Origin: Catonia carolina
Taxonomy: Eukaryota > Arthropoda > Insecta > Hemiptera > Achilidae
NCBI GenBank assembly: GCA_035578175.1
Contig: JAQMRL010000002.1
Span: 136,886,171 to 136,950,170, forward strand
DNA: 64,000 nt
Direction of reading: 5' to 3'
Shown: in pieces, positions 22,631-34,930 of the stretch
Numbering within the stretch: position 1 is the first letter of the stretch
Layout of the letters: every line of letters starts with the position of its first letter
Program-made: the position numbers and the translations under genes
The notes under the pieces: generated by a model
Told to the model about the DNA's origin: nothing
Database searches by the model: none
The model's input: the letters and a program-made list of their open reading frames with translations, nothing else

Positions 22631-24090
22631 AACTTGTTAATGTTCATTTACTTATGTTTTATTGCTGTCAGTTCTTTAATAAAATTACTCCTACTATTAT
22701 TTTACAAAAAAGAAATTGAAAGAAGTAAATTAATTTGCTTGATAATTTAATCGAACGAAACAATATTGTACAAAGCTAAACATTCAGCAAGATTCAGTGC
22801 AGATTCTATGTTTCAGATTGTAGGTCTACATATGTCTGGTATGGAAATCAGAAGCAAAAATAAGTTTCACATTCTGTCAACATTACCATTCGTGCGCTGC
22901 CATGCATTCTAAATCATTTTATACCATTACTTTAAAGATCAATTTAGAACAAGTTGTCTAGTTTTTTAAATAATTTTATTTTGGGAAAAACAGTTTTCAG
23001 ATTATTTTTTTGTAGCGAAACATTCATTACTTTCTGAAAACCCTTATATTTTATTTTTTAATTTATTTTTAACAATTTTTCTTTCTTTGTTTCTGTTTTC
23101 ATTTCCTTCTACTACTACTTCTCTACTACCATAACTACTACTACTACTGCTACTACTCCTGCATCAACTTGTGCCCTTTCTGCTTATTATTAACTCATCG
23201 GCTGATAATAAAAAATATCTGTGACAATGGCAGCCATGAAAGGCGTTATTCGTGATCAAGGGACTGTTGAAATCAGTTGAAATGATTTGTTTTAGAGTGA
23301 TGATATACAAAACATGATAACTATTTTAAAGAACAAAACAATCATCTAACTACATTCATATTATGGTGATAGTTCCTAATTACTTGTTCATCATTCGATA
23401 AACTTTGATGAATTTTTGTTATCGTTAAAAAAAGACAACAAAACGTTTAGAAAATCAGTATTTCTTTATAGTGATAATGTACATTATTAAAACTTAGAAC
23501 AATGAATAATATGCAGGATATTTTAAAAGAATTAATCAGGTTTCACAAGAGTAAGTAAGAATTATCGCATGACTCTTATCTTCCTGTAGTAAAAAATACA
23601 ATTTTTATTTAGAATGAATTAGTTTTATTTTTAAAGACCTTTACGACGGTTGATCACAACTTTCCTTTTTTGAAATAGAATAGTAAACACATTTTTGATT
23701 TTTTGATTTTGCTTTTCATTGAAGGTTTTTGATTTTTTTCATTGAAAATTACCTTTTTTTTAATTTTTGTATGTTTTTCTGGATTGCTTTTGATATGATT
23801 TTACTAATTAGTATATATTTTGTTTATAAATTTTGTATATAATATTTTTTATTATGTTAATTGCAGTTAAATTGATTTATTGTTATCATCGTATTTTTAT
23901 ACATTTTTGGTAGGCCTATTGATTAACAATAACATTCTTAAAACACATTACTTGACATACTTTATTAAAGATATTGTATGAGACTAAAAAAAATTTGTAT
24001 TAATATTTTACCAACTGTGTACAAGTTGATAAATTTGTCTTGTAAAATAGCTTCAATATTGATAGTAGCCAGAATTAAAATTCCTTACCA
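22631..24090. other. Intron, nothing recognised
   Basis: AT-rich, with a degenerate CTA/TAC trinucleotide tract at about 23108-23160. Confidence 0.5.
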
Positions 24091-25313
24091 TAGTTACTTG
24101 AGTTACGAGTTTCCCTTTGGTTTTAACGAGGGGTAAGGGGGAATAGTACGCGTGCGCGACTGCTTTGGTATCAGTTCACCACCACAACAACGTAAACTAT
24201 ACAGTAATCCCTTGGTATCCGTGGGTTTCGGTTATCCGCAGACTGTGTCCATGGGCCTAAAACCTTAAAATACGTACGTTTTCTCACCTTGTGTACACCG
24301 TACTTGGTTGGGAAGTCATACAATTCTGAAAACATGTGTTTGAATAAATGTTTTGGCATCCGTATCATGTTGAGTCACACACTAGTATGGCGACGGCCGC
24401 CATGAGCCAAGTTAGATTTCCGTGTAATGTATGTAGTGAGCCAGTCACCGGGTACCGAGCCCCGCCAGTAACACCCTACCCTCACCGCCACACGCCCAGG
24501 CACCATACTGTAAATTCTCCGTACGTTTTCCTCCATGTGTCGGTCTAAATTTTTCGTACGTACGTTCAGTTCTTTGTGTGTTCGACGATCCTGAAATGAA
24601 GCCAAGCATTTCTTCACAAACCATCAACAAGATCCTCAGCATTGCAACGCATTAGATGACCACGTGTTGGAGACGGATCCAGTCATGGAAAGGACCATTC
24701 AATTCAAAAGAGGACTCAGGAGCTGTGATACCATACGAAGAAGTCCACAAGGAGTTTGAAAAGAAGAAGCAAAGAGCCATAACTAACTATTTTAAAGCAA
24801 CTTGAATTTTTAATGCGTACATTACTGTATTTATTAAATATTCATAGATTATAATAATGGCAAAATGTTCCTAAAACTATTAAACACTTAAAACGACTAC
24901 ATGACTTTACCTTTAGAACCTAACCCCCATCTTTTCGTTTATTATAAGGTATCATTATCTGCGGTTTTACTAACCGCGGTAACCCTCCGGAATGTAACCC
25001 CTGCGGATAACGAGGGATTGCAGTACTTATAGGACCTAGAGTATATTGCGGAACCTATTGTAGGTTAACTGTACGAATATAACAGTTTGTTACCGTAAAC
25101 AGACTGTCGGTTCCTCGAAAACACAGTCAAACTATTCACAGTGCTGAACGAATATAATTTGCAATGTAATAAAATGCTGTGAAATTGTAGCTAAACAAAA
25201 ATACCTTTCCGTGCCTCTTTACAAAAGTTGTGAGTGAGCAGCTAACTGCTGTAATGTTTCTTTTTCCACAATTCAAAATATATAAAGAAGGAAGTTAAAG
25301 ACAGTGAAGGAGA
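24091..25313 (-). mobile_element. Family A Tc1-like relic, split by a Tigger-like insertion
   Basis: Reverse-oriented copy of the element at 1755-2516 and 45031-45839, starting TAGTTACTTGAGTTACGAG. The stretch from 24202 to 25023 is foreign. Similarity resumes at about 25030 with the TTCCTCGAAAACACAGTCAA block and stops near 25313, so the far end is lost. Confidence 0.8.
24202..25023 (+). mobile_element. Tigger/pogo-like non-autonomous element
   Basis: 822 bp flanked by TA (24200-24201, 25024-25025). Ends are CAGTAATCCCTTGGTATCCG and the inverted right end CTGCAATCCCTCGTTATCCG, in the pogo/Tigger style. Near the right, 24650-24810 (+) carries transposase C-terminal remnants including ETDPVMERTIQFKRGLRSCD and, in another frame, KKKQRAITNYFK followed by a stop. 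Tigger transposases end in similar basic-aromatic tails. Confidence 0.85.
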
Positions 25314-25589
25314 TTAACCTAAAAAATGGGAATTGGTTTGTGTTTCATAATTAAAAAAATAATATTTTTGTCATTGTTTCTACTTTGTCATCCTATGTCA
25401 TAATTAAAATTTTGTTATGTGATCCTACCGTATCACATAATGTTATCAACTTTAAACATATTCTTCAGGGTATTGTAACTATGTAGTTATACATGCGGTG
25501 CATAACTAATGACAGATTACTTTTTATTGATAATTTTTAAAGTACAGTGAAACAACAGGAAACCTGCTCTTTATTTTAATTTTATTTAA

Positions 25590-25750
25590 AGTCGTATCAA
25601 CGCTTAGTCATTAGCAACTACTGTGGGTTTCAATACTGTAATGGTGGGTTTTAACATTTTAAATTTTTTGACCCTATCCGGAAATCGAACCCAAAACCTT
25701 CTTGCTTTGTAGGCTAGCGCATTAATCACTACGCCACGGAGGCAGCCAAC
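25590..25750 (-). mobile_element. tRNA-derived SINE, family S2
   Basis: Minus strand reads a tRNA-like head with A-box-like GTGGCGTAGTGATTAATGCG and B-box-like GGTTCGATTTCC, then the shared tail AACCCACCATT...AGTAGTTGCTAATGACTAAG and GACTTTAAAT. Other copies are at 34805, 47375, 48690, 53425 and 61070, with a fragment at 29590. Confidence 0.8.
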
Positions 25751-26186
25751 TTCACTTTTAAAACACTTATATTTAATTTACAGTTTTACTTTCACTAAAC
25801 CTATATACAATTGTGAAAATATTTCACAATGGGTAAAGTGCAGAAGATTATTTTGCTTTCATAAATATTTGAATAAGTCAATTGAGCGGACATCTCTAAA
25901 TTTAAGTCATGAATTTTCATTTACTTATTTATTTTATATATAAATTTATGCTAATCTTTTAATGTATTTTATTTTTATTTTATATAATCAAATTTTTGGT
26001 TTGTAGCAAATATGGGTATTGAATTGTAATTTTGGGTTTGAACAGTGTGAACATTTTTAGATCATAGCTGGGAATCCTGGAACCTTCTAGTAAGCAATAG
26101 TGAAAATAACCCTTTGAATTTTCAATTTATTAAATAAAAATTTTTGTTTAATTTTGAATTTTGTTTGTTTTATTAAAATACCATCA
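25751..26186. other. Intron, nothing recognised
   Basis: AT-rich, no motif. Confidence 0.4.
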
Positions 26187-26385
26187 ATTGTCACTTTCTC
26201 TTGCCTATATGAATAATATAGGAAGGAAAGTACCTATTGTTTTCATGTCGATTTTTCGAAATAGTGTTTTCACCGGATCTACACATTTTCAGACCCCTGA
26301 ACCCAAAAAACATGTTTTTAGCGATTGGTCTGTGTGTGTATCCGCACGCGCGTGTGTGTGTGTGAGTAGTATAGCGGTACGTTCA
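26187..26385 (-). repeat. Short copy of nested repeat family N
   Basis: Begins CACTTTCTCTTGCCTATATG and matches the right end of the 7299-8217 insertion through the block AACATGTTTTTAGCGATTGG and the GT microsatellite (26355-26375), then ends. Confidence 0.8.
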
Positions 26386-26399
26386 GCACACTTTGGCTC

Positions 26400-27689
26400 T
26401 TAAATCAAAATAAGGACCACTTTTTCAAAATTACCCCTTATTTCAAAATAAGGGCCACCCCTTAAATCTAAAAAATATTACTTTTTGCAGTGTGCAGCAC
26501 AATCTAGCACTCTAACTCTGGGCTACAAAGGCAGCCTGGTTTTAAATATTATGTCATTTAGTTAAACCTACACAGGTTATTCTTTTACTCATTACTATTA
26601 AACATTATCTCTACATCTTGCTGCTTATTGTTTGTTCTTTCTTTAATAATTCTTCTAGTTCTCTGTCTTCAGCCATTAAATGTCTTTACATGCTACTCTT
26701 CATTGCTTTATATGTGTTCATTCTACTATGTAATCACACGTTTTTCATCTATGAATAATTAACATTGATGTGTTTTTCTTTTATTTTATTCTTCAAAAAC
26801 TTTTATCTTTCAAACAACCTATTGTTATAACTATAATACTAAAATAAAAAAATTCTGTTCATACAAATAAGGAACACAAAAAATGTATTACAGTTCAAGA
26901 TTATTAATCATATATCTCTTTGGACTCACGTACAATATAATTTGTTCTGTAAGAACAGAAACACAATAAGACACTTCAACTTTTTTTTGTACATCTAGCA
27001 ACTTATTATAAATATTGTGTTTTATAAGATCGAAAAGTTTTTTCAATTATACGTGTTTCTTTGAATAGAATTTCTTTGCACAAATTTTTAAAAAGTTTTA
27101 TATTTTCTATTCACAGCCTGACTATACATTTTCTTAAATTAAAGAAAAACATATTTAAATGTCCTATCATAAGTTATACATTTTTCATTGGTTTTTTTTA
27201 AATATTTTTATGTTTTATTCAACATTGTCAAATTATGTGCTGTTCAATTCTGTAAATCAGTATATCAGAAATAAAGGATTTTAGAATTTATGATTTAATG
27301 GAACAGATTATTGTGTGTTTTAGACTAGATTTCCATTGTAGTATGTTTTTTAATCACTTTTCTCAGTCATTATTTTAAATAATAGTTTAGCTGATTATTT
27401 TTCTTCTTACAGTTTAAAGCATCCATCTTTCCATCAATGCGTGTTATCATGTCTCAATATATTTATCCATCAATTTAATTACAATTAATTATAAAAGTAC
27501 TCTTTTATAGTTAAGATTGGTACTATAAAATTAAATTAATTAGATACATGCATGACACAGTTAAAAAGTATTAGATTCTTTTGTGTAAGTTTTTTTAACG
27601 TAGGTTTAGGTTATAAAAGTTTAGATTAGCCCAGAACATAAGAAAACAAAGAAGTGAGAAAATGAAGACTGCAAAGCACTTGCCAGTTT
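26400..27689. other. Intron, nothing recognised
   Basis: AT-rich. A short TTTCAAAATAAGGGCCAC-type duplication lies near 26400-26460. No coding signal. Confidence 0.4.
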
Positions 27690-27800
27690 CATGGTGTAGT
27701 GGTCAGCGCTGGGATCCCATGTTAAACTCCCAATCAGGTCTGGCATTTTCATCGCTTATTTTCTTCCCTTACCCTTCATTGTCATTAGCAGTAATGTGTA
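27690..27800 (+). mobile_element. tRNA-related SINE, family S3, partial
   Basis: tRNA-like head ATGGTGTAGTGGTCAGCGC, then a diverged B box, then CAGGTCTGGCATTTTCAT and a CCTTCATTGTCATTAGCAG tail shared with 28130-28262 (inverted), 33395-33545 (inverted) and 51232-51425. Confidence 0.7.
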
Positions 27801-28129
27801 AATATATAAATATATATATAAGTTAAACATAAAACAGTACAAAAAACAAAGTACTCCTTCTAATTTCAATGTAAATCTACATGCTACTACATTATTGTTA
27901 TCTGTTCTTGTGGTACTTCCTTAAAGTTCACTTCTTTAACCTTAAAAATTAAATTAAAAATGTATTTCTGTGAGTGAATAATAAGTCATATCTGCGGGAA
28001 TGTTAGTGGTTTCATGAGTTAAATCTTTAAATTATTTACCATTATTAGTAATACACAATACCTAAATTCATGAGGAAGCAGCAGGTGCTTGTGTAAAACA
28101 GTTTTTTTTTATACCCGACTATTTTGTTC

Positions 28130-28262
28130 GTGAAGTTTAATGCAGATGAAGGTTGATGAATGAAAATGAATAATGAAATATGCCAGGACTGACTGGGAAT
28201 TGGACACGGGACCCTTGACATAGAAGTCAGTTGCACTGATTACTACACCATTGACCAACGGT
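28130..28262 (-). mobile_element. tRNA-related SINE, family S3, inverted copy
   Basis: Minus strand: TTGGTCAATGGTGTAGTAAT head, a B-box-like GTCCAATTCCC region, then CAGTCCTGGCATATTTCATT and CATTCATCAACCTTCATCTG. Confidence 0.7.
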
Positions 28263-28568
28263 TTGAATCAACTATTTGTCAAGTTAAAAAAAATATTTAT
28301 ACATAAGGTTATCCTGTAGTTGTTACATTGATATCTCTGAAAAAAAATGCATATTAATAATAATTCTGTATAAAATTAAGTAATGTAATTAGTAAAATTT
28401 AAAAAAATTTGACTTCTTCATGGCTTCTGTACTGCTTCTGCTATCTTGCATAAGATAGAATGTGGCTTCTCTTAAGTTAAATTTTAATTAATTAAATTAT
28501 CTTAATATTTAATTAACGTATATATTAAATTATTCATTTATTATTTTATTTTATTATAAATACGATTA

Positions 28569-28926
28569 TTAAAAACTACCAGAAACGGTCAAAGAATGAT
28601 TAAAAACACATACCAATTGAGAAGTACTTTCATGGCTTTACCACATCATCAGCTCATTGTAACCCCCTAAAATTACACAATTATAATATTATAACATTTA
28701 CATTTTCAGAGATGTAAACCTACTCTTTATGTCATGAAGAAGAGGTTTAAATCTCTGAAAAATAAATGTTGTAATTATGTATTTTACGTGTTGTGATGTG
28801 CTGACGATATGGTAAAGCCGTGACCACCGTGAAAGTACTTTTCAACATTGGTATCAATAAAAAATTAGGTATTAAGTCGTTCTTATTTTTATTTCTCATT
28901 TTTTACCATTTCTAGGGGTTTTTACT
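28569..28926. repeat. Foldback-type inverted repeat
   Basis: Outer arms TAAAAACTACCAGAAACGG and (right, inverted) TAAAAACCCCTAGAAATGG. Inner arms include AGTACTTTCATGGCTTTACC (28620s) and its diverged inverse near 28810-28845. The arms are imperfect and span nearly the whole unit. No coding capacity. Confidence 0.65.
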
Positions 28927-29227
28927 AATTTTATTTATAATTAAATAAAATATAAAGTAAGAAATTCATTTAACAATGGATATAAGCTAATATGTTTAAC
29001 AATTTAAAATTAAATTTTATATATAATTTCATTCCAATACAGTAAATTATTTTTTTGTGCAACAAATTTTTTCCGTTAATTTAGTATATTTTCCTTTTTA
29101 AGTTATGTAACAGCTGTAGCTGTAGACATTTACAAATATATTAAGCTGTGAATTTTTTATGGGTTTAATAAAGATATTAAGATCCATGCCAAATTTTTTC
29201 TAGTATCATTTCAAGTCTTTGATTAAT

Positions 29228-29547
29228 ACTCTCCTAATTTGTGTATGTTGTAATCTGTTCAATTCAGAACAATAAGCAACCCCATGACCCAATGAGATGA
29301 GGATGATGTGTATGACATGTAAATGAGGTGTAGTCTTGTACAGACCCAGGTCGACCATTCCTGAGAGAGTATGGTTAATTGAAACCCAACCATCAAAGTA
29401 CACCGGTAACCACTGTCTAGTATTCAAATCCATATAAAAGTAACTACCTTTACTAGGATTTGAACCAGGAACCTTTGTCTCCGAAAATCAGCTGTTGAAC
29501 AGCTGACTCGTGGCGACGACTTTACCTCTAGACCAACCCGGTGGTCT
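29228..29547 (-). mobile_element. tRNA-derived SINE, family S1
   Basis: Minus-strand copy with head TGGTCTAGAGGTAAAGTCG and B-box-like GGTTCAAATCC. It is flanked by TTTGATTAAT at 29218-29227 and 29548-29557, a target-site duplication. A 75-codon stop-free frame (29206-29433, minus) matches those in other S1 copies. Confidence 0.88.
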
Positions 29548-29584
29548 TTTGATTAATGAAAAGATATTTTTTAATTTTTTTTTT

Positions 29585-29670
29585 TATTTATTTAAAGTCG
29601 CATCAACTGCTTCTGCATTAGCAACTATGGTGGATTATGTAACATTAACTGTGTTAATCTGTAAATTACA
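29585..29670 (-). mobile_element. S2 SINE tail fragment
   Basis: Contains the family tail (TTTAAAGTCGCATCAACTG, ATTAGCAACTATGGTGG) without the tRNA-like head. Confidence 0.55.
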
Positions 29671-29699
29671 TCTGTTAATCCTTAAGACTCGATTATTCC

Positions 29700-30546
29700 A
29701 CTTCTAATACACAGCGGCCATATTACCCATATTATATTCCTTTCCCATGACATCATACACACATTCATATAGTTAGATTTTACTTGTGAAAAACCATTTG
29801 TAATGCATAATTTTATCTACACTTACATATATTTTGCAATTCTGTAGGTTGCAGGAGAATGACATAAGTGTGACTTGTTTGGGAACACCGCAGGTCGTAT
29901 TTTGTCGCGCGCTTCTTCCTTCCCTCTTTGCTACAATGTACAATAAATTCAACCGTTTGTAACAAAAGCAAATTCCTATTGAAAAACGTCACAGCTTTCA
30001 CACAAACTAAGAAATGTGTGTGTGTGTGTGTATGTTGACTTACGGATGGCCTGCATGTGATATCTGTTTACATAAAAAAATTTCAACACTAGCCTACCCT
30101 TCACCCTAAAACGATTGTAAAATATTTCCCTTTCAACATATTCTATTTCTGTATTTGCTATTAGTTGCGTTGAAGAGTGACTCTACAAAATAAAATCAAT
30201 AATGACTGGTTTTAGATGTATATTGACCTCACTGCAACAGCTTTTGTGGCATACTGCAGTAGAGTCTGTCTACGCTAAGAGTACTTTGACATAGGCAACC
30301 AGCAATATAATAAAAAGCCTGGAGCATGCGTATTAATTAAAAATACGCACAGCGTGATCAAAAACAAAATTCCATACAACCTTAATTCGCTCTAAGCTTA
30401 AAATAATAAAAACACGTTCAATTCATTTCTTAGAAAATGTTTTATAAATCGAACAATAGTTTACCATTAATAACTAAAACTTTTACTATTGTTCTCTTAC
30501 ATTGTTATTTTTCATTACATTATTTACTATTATTACATTATTATTA
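29700..30546. other. Intron, nothing recognised
   Basis: AT-rich with a GT microsatellite at about 30015-30032. Confidence 0.4.
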
Positions 30547-30720
30547 TTATTTCTTGTTAGATCCTACTAGGGATGCATTTCTCTTAGTTCCAGCCAGTTT
30601 CCGGATGACCCATGCTGCCTTCATTTTTTCTGCATGTGATCTTTTTCGCTCCTCCGTCCAGGCCGTTCCCGTTCTCCTCGGCCCTCCCAAGCACTTTAGA
30701 TTCTCAATTTTCTGCTTCAT
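30547..30720 (-). CDS. Candidate small ORF, 57 codons, basic helical protein, unknown
   Basis: ATG at 30720 (minus strand) to TAA at 30547. It is distinctly GC-richer than the very AT-rich DNA on both sides. Residues include GGPRRTGTAWTEERKRSHAE followed by KMKAAWVIRKLAG: a Trp-anchored, strongly basic amphipathic helix ending in basic residues. The W(T/S)EE.K..H.EKMKA.W..RK pattern is reminiscent of short DNA-binding repeats in some insect and transposon proteins, but no family is assigned. No promoter or neighbouring exon is evident. It may be an exapted fragment, a transposon relic or an exon of an antisense gene. Confidence 0.3.
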   Translation of the reverse strand: MKQKIENLKCLGGPRRTGTAWTEERKRSHAEKMKAAWVIRKLAGTKRNASLVGSNKK

Positions 30721-32854
30721 TTCTTATTACTTATTTCTTACTTATTTTATATATATATTTTACTTTATATCTATATATTTATATTTATTTATTTAATATA
30801 TTTATTTTACTTATATCTTACTTATTTCTTATTCATTATTACATTATTATTTACAATTAGTAGGTTTTTATTATAGACTTAGTTTTATTTTATTTTTGGT
30901 CACAAGTAATATAAGACTAATGCGCTTGAATTATAACAGGAGAGTAAACAATTCTGGTGATTTGTTTTTTATCATTTCAGATTGTTTATTTCATATCATT
31001 AAAATAATTAATGTTCGTGACTAGCTTAATACAACTGTTTGGACTTGCCCGTGTTTAACTCATTTTGTAGTTTTATCAGTTATCTTTTGGTATCGTATCG
31101 GTTCGTTTCGATTTTCTTTGTAGACTGAAGTTGAAAAGTTTTGTAAGCTGTATTTTGTTAACATGCGTGATAGTGAATGTGTTGAGTTTTTGAAACATAA
31201 AAGTGGTAAACATTACAAAGTAGAAAAAATTGTTTTGTTAAATGTAATGGTTAAAATAATTAATTAAGGAGTCTTTATGAAACTACAAAAATTACAAGTA
31301 ATCTGAACGGTATAATTGAAAAAGCTTAAAGGATAATCTTTATTTTAGCTGGATGTAGATACTTTTATGATGGAACATAGTGCAAGATAATTGTCAGGCG
31401 GAGAGGTAGATACGCGCCACCTAGTGTAAAACTTTCGTTTACTACCTATAGCCGCTTGCCTCGCGCGGATTACTCTTACAGTAGATGGACTATACATATT
31501 TCTATAGCCATTGAAGTGGCTTCGCATAATAGTGGGTTAACATATATAGTAAAGATCATTTTAGACTTCTTTTCTTTTGTACAAGTATTTTCACTCTTGT
31601 TAAGACAATACACTTTAATCACACTCTCTCATCCTTGGAATTACTTTTACAATTTCTTCTTCTCTTAGGTCTTTATTAATGTTTTAATTTGGGTTGTACC
31701 ATACGATACTTTCTTTGAAAATGATCTGACTACATGTGACATTAATCATAGATGTCAGAAATAATAGTATAGTTTAAGACTTATTAGACACAATGGAATG
31801 AAATTATGTTAAAACTAAGTACCTATTATTTTGTTAGTACTAAATAAACAATTAATTACTAATAAATTTTATGTTGAGCTGAGAAACATGTAGTTGACAT
31901 GTCAATTCTGCAGATGAGGAGACAGATGCCAGAACCAGTACATGAAAGCTGTATCTATCACATAAACCATAAAATATGTTACATATTACAACTGTGTTTG
32001 TGTGTTATCTAATTACTTTTGACTCAAGTATCACAATATAATTATAAACATTAATGAAACAATAAAACAAATATATGCACATCAAATTTATAATATCAGT
32101 TCATTTTGCTACTACTTCTTGCACTACTGCAACATTATATACGGAACAGGTAATTTTTAAACTAAATCAAAAACTTAAATATGGTATACTATCATAAGTT
32201 TATACATTAATATATCTGTGGATTATTTTGAAAAGTATAAAACTTGTACACGAAACTAAAAATTGCTCCTGTGCACAACACGGGCGTATTCAAAGGTTGC
32301 TTTAGGGTTGTCTCCATGTTTTTTTACCCTTCACGTGCAAATGATTGAAGTGTAAAAGTTTTTTTTGTTGAATGAAAAGAATGTGCTGAATTTCAAGCTC
32401 ACTAGGTGATTTGAAGTTACAGAATTACTAATTTATGAGTTAGGACTTTTGCATTTATATGTAGTGAACAAAGTATCTTGAAAAAGATTTTTTATTTAGG
32501 TTTTTTATGACATTGATTTACCAAAAATCATGCTTGGTAGTATTATTACCAAAGTTTATAATTTCCCATAAAACAGGTGACCTATACAAATCATCATAAT
32601 ATTTTTTTTAAAAATACATGTTTTAGTAGAAAACAAATACTAAACGTGTTAACGACCATTAGTAGATTTTAAAAAATCATGTGAAAGCTGGAAATTCAAA
32701 GATAATCTTAATGAGTAAGTCAAGTAGAAGGTGTGAAGTGCCTACATTATTATTTCAATATTTACAGACACATGCAAAAATGGAATATACAATCCCCTTA
32801 TTATAGGATAGGATCAAACCACTTTATTTCAAAAATACTTATTTTTTTCTTATA
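30721..32854. other. Intron, nothing recognised
   Basis: AT-rich. A GC-richer stretch at 31390-31490 was examined and no family was recognised. Confidence 0.4.
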
Positions 32855-33394
32855 CAGTTGATTCCGGATAATTGGTTCACTGGTTAATTGGGGCAGCCGG
32901 TTTTTTGGGACAGTTCTTTAATGAACAAAAACAGAACAGGATTTTACATTGATTAGTACTTTGTTTATTCGGTCCATAATGTCGATTATTGGGCCAATCT
33001 GATGTATGTACAATATATGTTTTATTAAAACCATTAAAGGCCAGCGACGAACAACATATGGTTCTAAACGGCAAGATAAGATAATGGCCAGGATAGAGGT
33101 AGTAAACATTTCGACAGATAAACAACAGTCAATCACACATCAGTCGTAATAAAGATGTTATTTACAGCACAATGTATAGGCTACTTAATCGTTATTGCAC
33201 AAATTTCAGCAAGTCATATCCATTAGTTATGCCCAACCTTACAAGCTGTGAAGCCTCCTTGCAACTTATGGTTAGTTGTCACTTGTCATACATACATAGA
33301 ACGTTCGTAATTCCATGCTTCTCATCAGTTCTTGTGATTTCATGAGTGTACTGTAAAACACTGTTTCTTGAGTCATAACGATAAGCCTGTTTTT

Positions 33395-33427
33395 TTTTTT
33401 TTTGGTTTAACGTCCGACTGTTCTGCA

Positions 33428-33466
<39 letters not shown>

Positions 33467-33545
33467 TACTGCTAATGCAGATGGTGAAGGATGAAATGAT
33501 TTTTTTGAAACGTATGAAAATATGCCGTGCCTGAATGGGATATGA
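33395..33545 (-). mobile_element. S3 SINE fragment nested in the Tigger-like element
   Basis: Contains the S3 tail (TTTAACGTCC..., TACTGCTAATGCAGATGGTG, AAGGATGAAATG) and CATATTTTCATACG/GGCACGG in minus orientation, plus an ATT microsatellite (about 33429-33463). The tRNA-like head is lost. Confidence 0.65.
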
Positions 33546-33579
33546 CTGTGTGAACAAATAAAGCTTCTTGACAAAATAA

Positions 33580-33850
33580 AAACTTATCCACTTAACTTAA
33601 ACCAACATAAACTATCGGAACTAGCCAGTGTACCAAAAATTACGATAGCTTGTATCGTGCTCCAAGAAAATAAAATATGCCAAGAGTGGGCATTAAAAGA
33701 TCATGGAACATCTCAAAAAAGAAAACGTGAAGTAAGGATCCAATTGTTGAGAAGCGTTGAATGAATGGTTTGCCATGTAACTTCACAAGGTGTTAGTGTC
33801 AATGGTCCAATGCTTAAAACCAAGGCAAAAGGTTTTGGTAAAAATGTAAT
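33580..33850 (+). pseudogene. Tigger transposase N-terminal region, degraded
   Basis: Across shifting frames one reads KLSELASVPKITIACIV-like HTH sequence, then ENKICQEWALKDHGTSQKRK, EALNEWFAM and GVSVNGPMLKTKAKGFGKN. This order (psq-type HTH, then CENP-B-type DNA-binding domain with ...W...... V.GP.L..KA) is that of Tigger/jerky transposases. Multiple frameshifts; no DDE region. Confidence 0.75.
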
Positions 33851-34084
33851 CATTGTTCTGATACCCTTTTATTTTTTCATGTGTATAAGGATAGAACTTG
33901 CATGTAAAATTTATATATGGTAATTTTTATGAAATACAGTATCGTATACGCCACAGTTTACAAATTTGTTTATTAGGGCCAGCCATTTAATTGGGCCAAA
34001 ATGCTCCGGTCCCGATATGCCCCAATTGTCCAGAATTGACTGTATTTATTTGTCAGTTTCCAAAATATAACTCATTTTTATTTG

Positions 34085-34180
34085 ATTGTTTTTTTTTTTT
34101 TTTGAGGGGTCGGTAATGATGCCTCCCTGGTGTAGAAGCCAATAGTTCTGACCACTCCACCAACCATGCCGCTTGTATCA
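34085..34180 (-). repeat. Possible tRNA-related SINE head
   Basis: Minus strand reads GCGGCATGGTTGGTGGAGTG-GTCAGAAC followed by an A-rich end (T run at 34090-34103 on plus). It resembles an A-box region, but no clear B box is seen. Confidence 0.35.
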
Positions 34181-34804
34181 TAAACAACACAAATTGGTCT
34201 CTGTCCCTATTGACATCAACAGTGACATACCATGTATGGCATGTTCTCAGTTTTTTAATGGTTTGGCATTCAAATCTGACTTGAAAATAATATTTATGAA
34301 ATTCTACTAAGTGAAAGCTAAAAATGATTGTCCTGAATTGTTTCCAAATAGGTGCATTACCAGCAAGCAATTAATCTGTCGTGTATTTGACATTGTTATT
34401 CAAATTATTTGTACTTGACCAGATGAAATTTTGACTTTACCCTTTTACCCAATGAAAACCTAAGTTATTTAAACATATCTTGAATTGGGAAATTTTTTTT
34501 GTATAATTCTTAATATTTTTACATTCAAATGTAGTTTAGGGCCTTGGGCCAGCCCAATCAGCCAGCTGGTCGAAAGTCACTATTATTTGTTAAGTTACAC
34601 TGGTCGAGCAAGCGACTTTGTATGGTGATCAGCTGACAGCCATCCGTAGAAAATTCTACTGGGGGTCCCTGTTCAATTTATTCTTTATCCACATCAAAAA
34701 TACAGCAAAAAGCAGCAATCAAATTGGGTGGTTGTCACTACTGTACAGTTCCCAATGACAAATAAAAAGCAAAAAAAATGTTGTTTAGTTAAGGTAATTT
34801 CAAG
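34181..34804. other. Intron, nothing recognised
   Basis: No recognisable repeat or coding signal. Confidence 0.35.
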
Positions 34805-34930
34805 TTTTTGAATTTTTTTTATTTAAAGTCCGATCAATAGCTTTGTTAATAGCAACTTAAGTGATTTATGTAACTGGGACAGCCACATTGTAAGCTAGCT
34901 TGGTGACCACTACGCTAAGGAGGTATCCTT
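34805..34930 (-). mobile_element. S2 SINE, decayed
   Basis: Contains TTTAAAGTCCGATCAATAGC, TTAATAGCAACTTAAGTG and the minus-strand head CCTTAGCGTAGTGGTCACCA. The middle is shortened. Confidence 0.65.

Larger units (their letters stand above)
32855..34042 (+). mobile_element. Tigger-like element with a nested SINE
   Basis: 1188 bp flanked by TA (32853-32854, 34043-34044). Ends are CAGTTGATTCCGGATAATTGG-like on the left and inverted CAGTCAATTCTGGACAATTGG-like on the right. Subterminal TAATTGGGGCAGCCGG and AATTGGGCCAAAATG blocks are typical of Tigger elements. It holds a degraded transposase (33580-33850) and an S3 SINE (33395-33545). Confidence 0.88.

Noticed and set aside
24348..24642. Several overlapping frames on both strands
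   Set aside because: They lie in the GC-richer interior of a Tigger-like element and do not match transposase motifs; only the downstream remnant does.
30437..30860. Long hydrophobic plus-strand frames
   Set aside because: Phe/Leu/Tyr-rich translation of T-rich DNA opposite the small minus-strand ORF; no signal of coding.
34053..34370. 105-codon minus-strand frame
   Set aside because: Overlaps a probable SINE head and a T run that supplies a poly-Lys stretch; no protein family seen.
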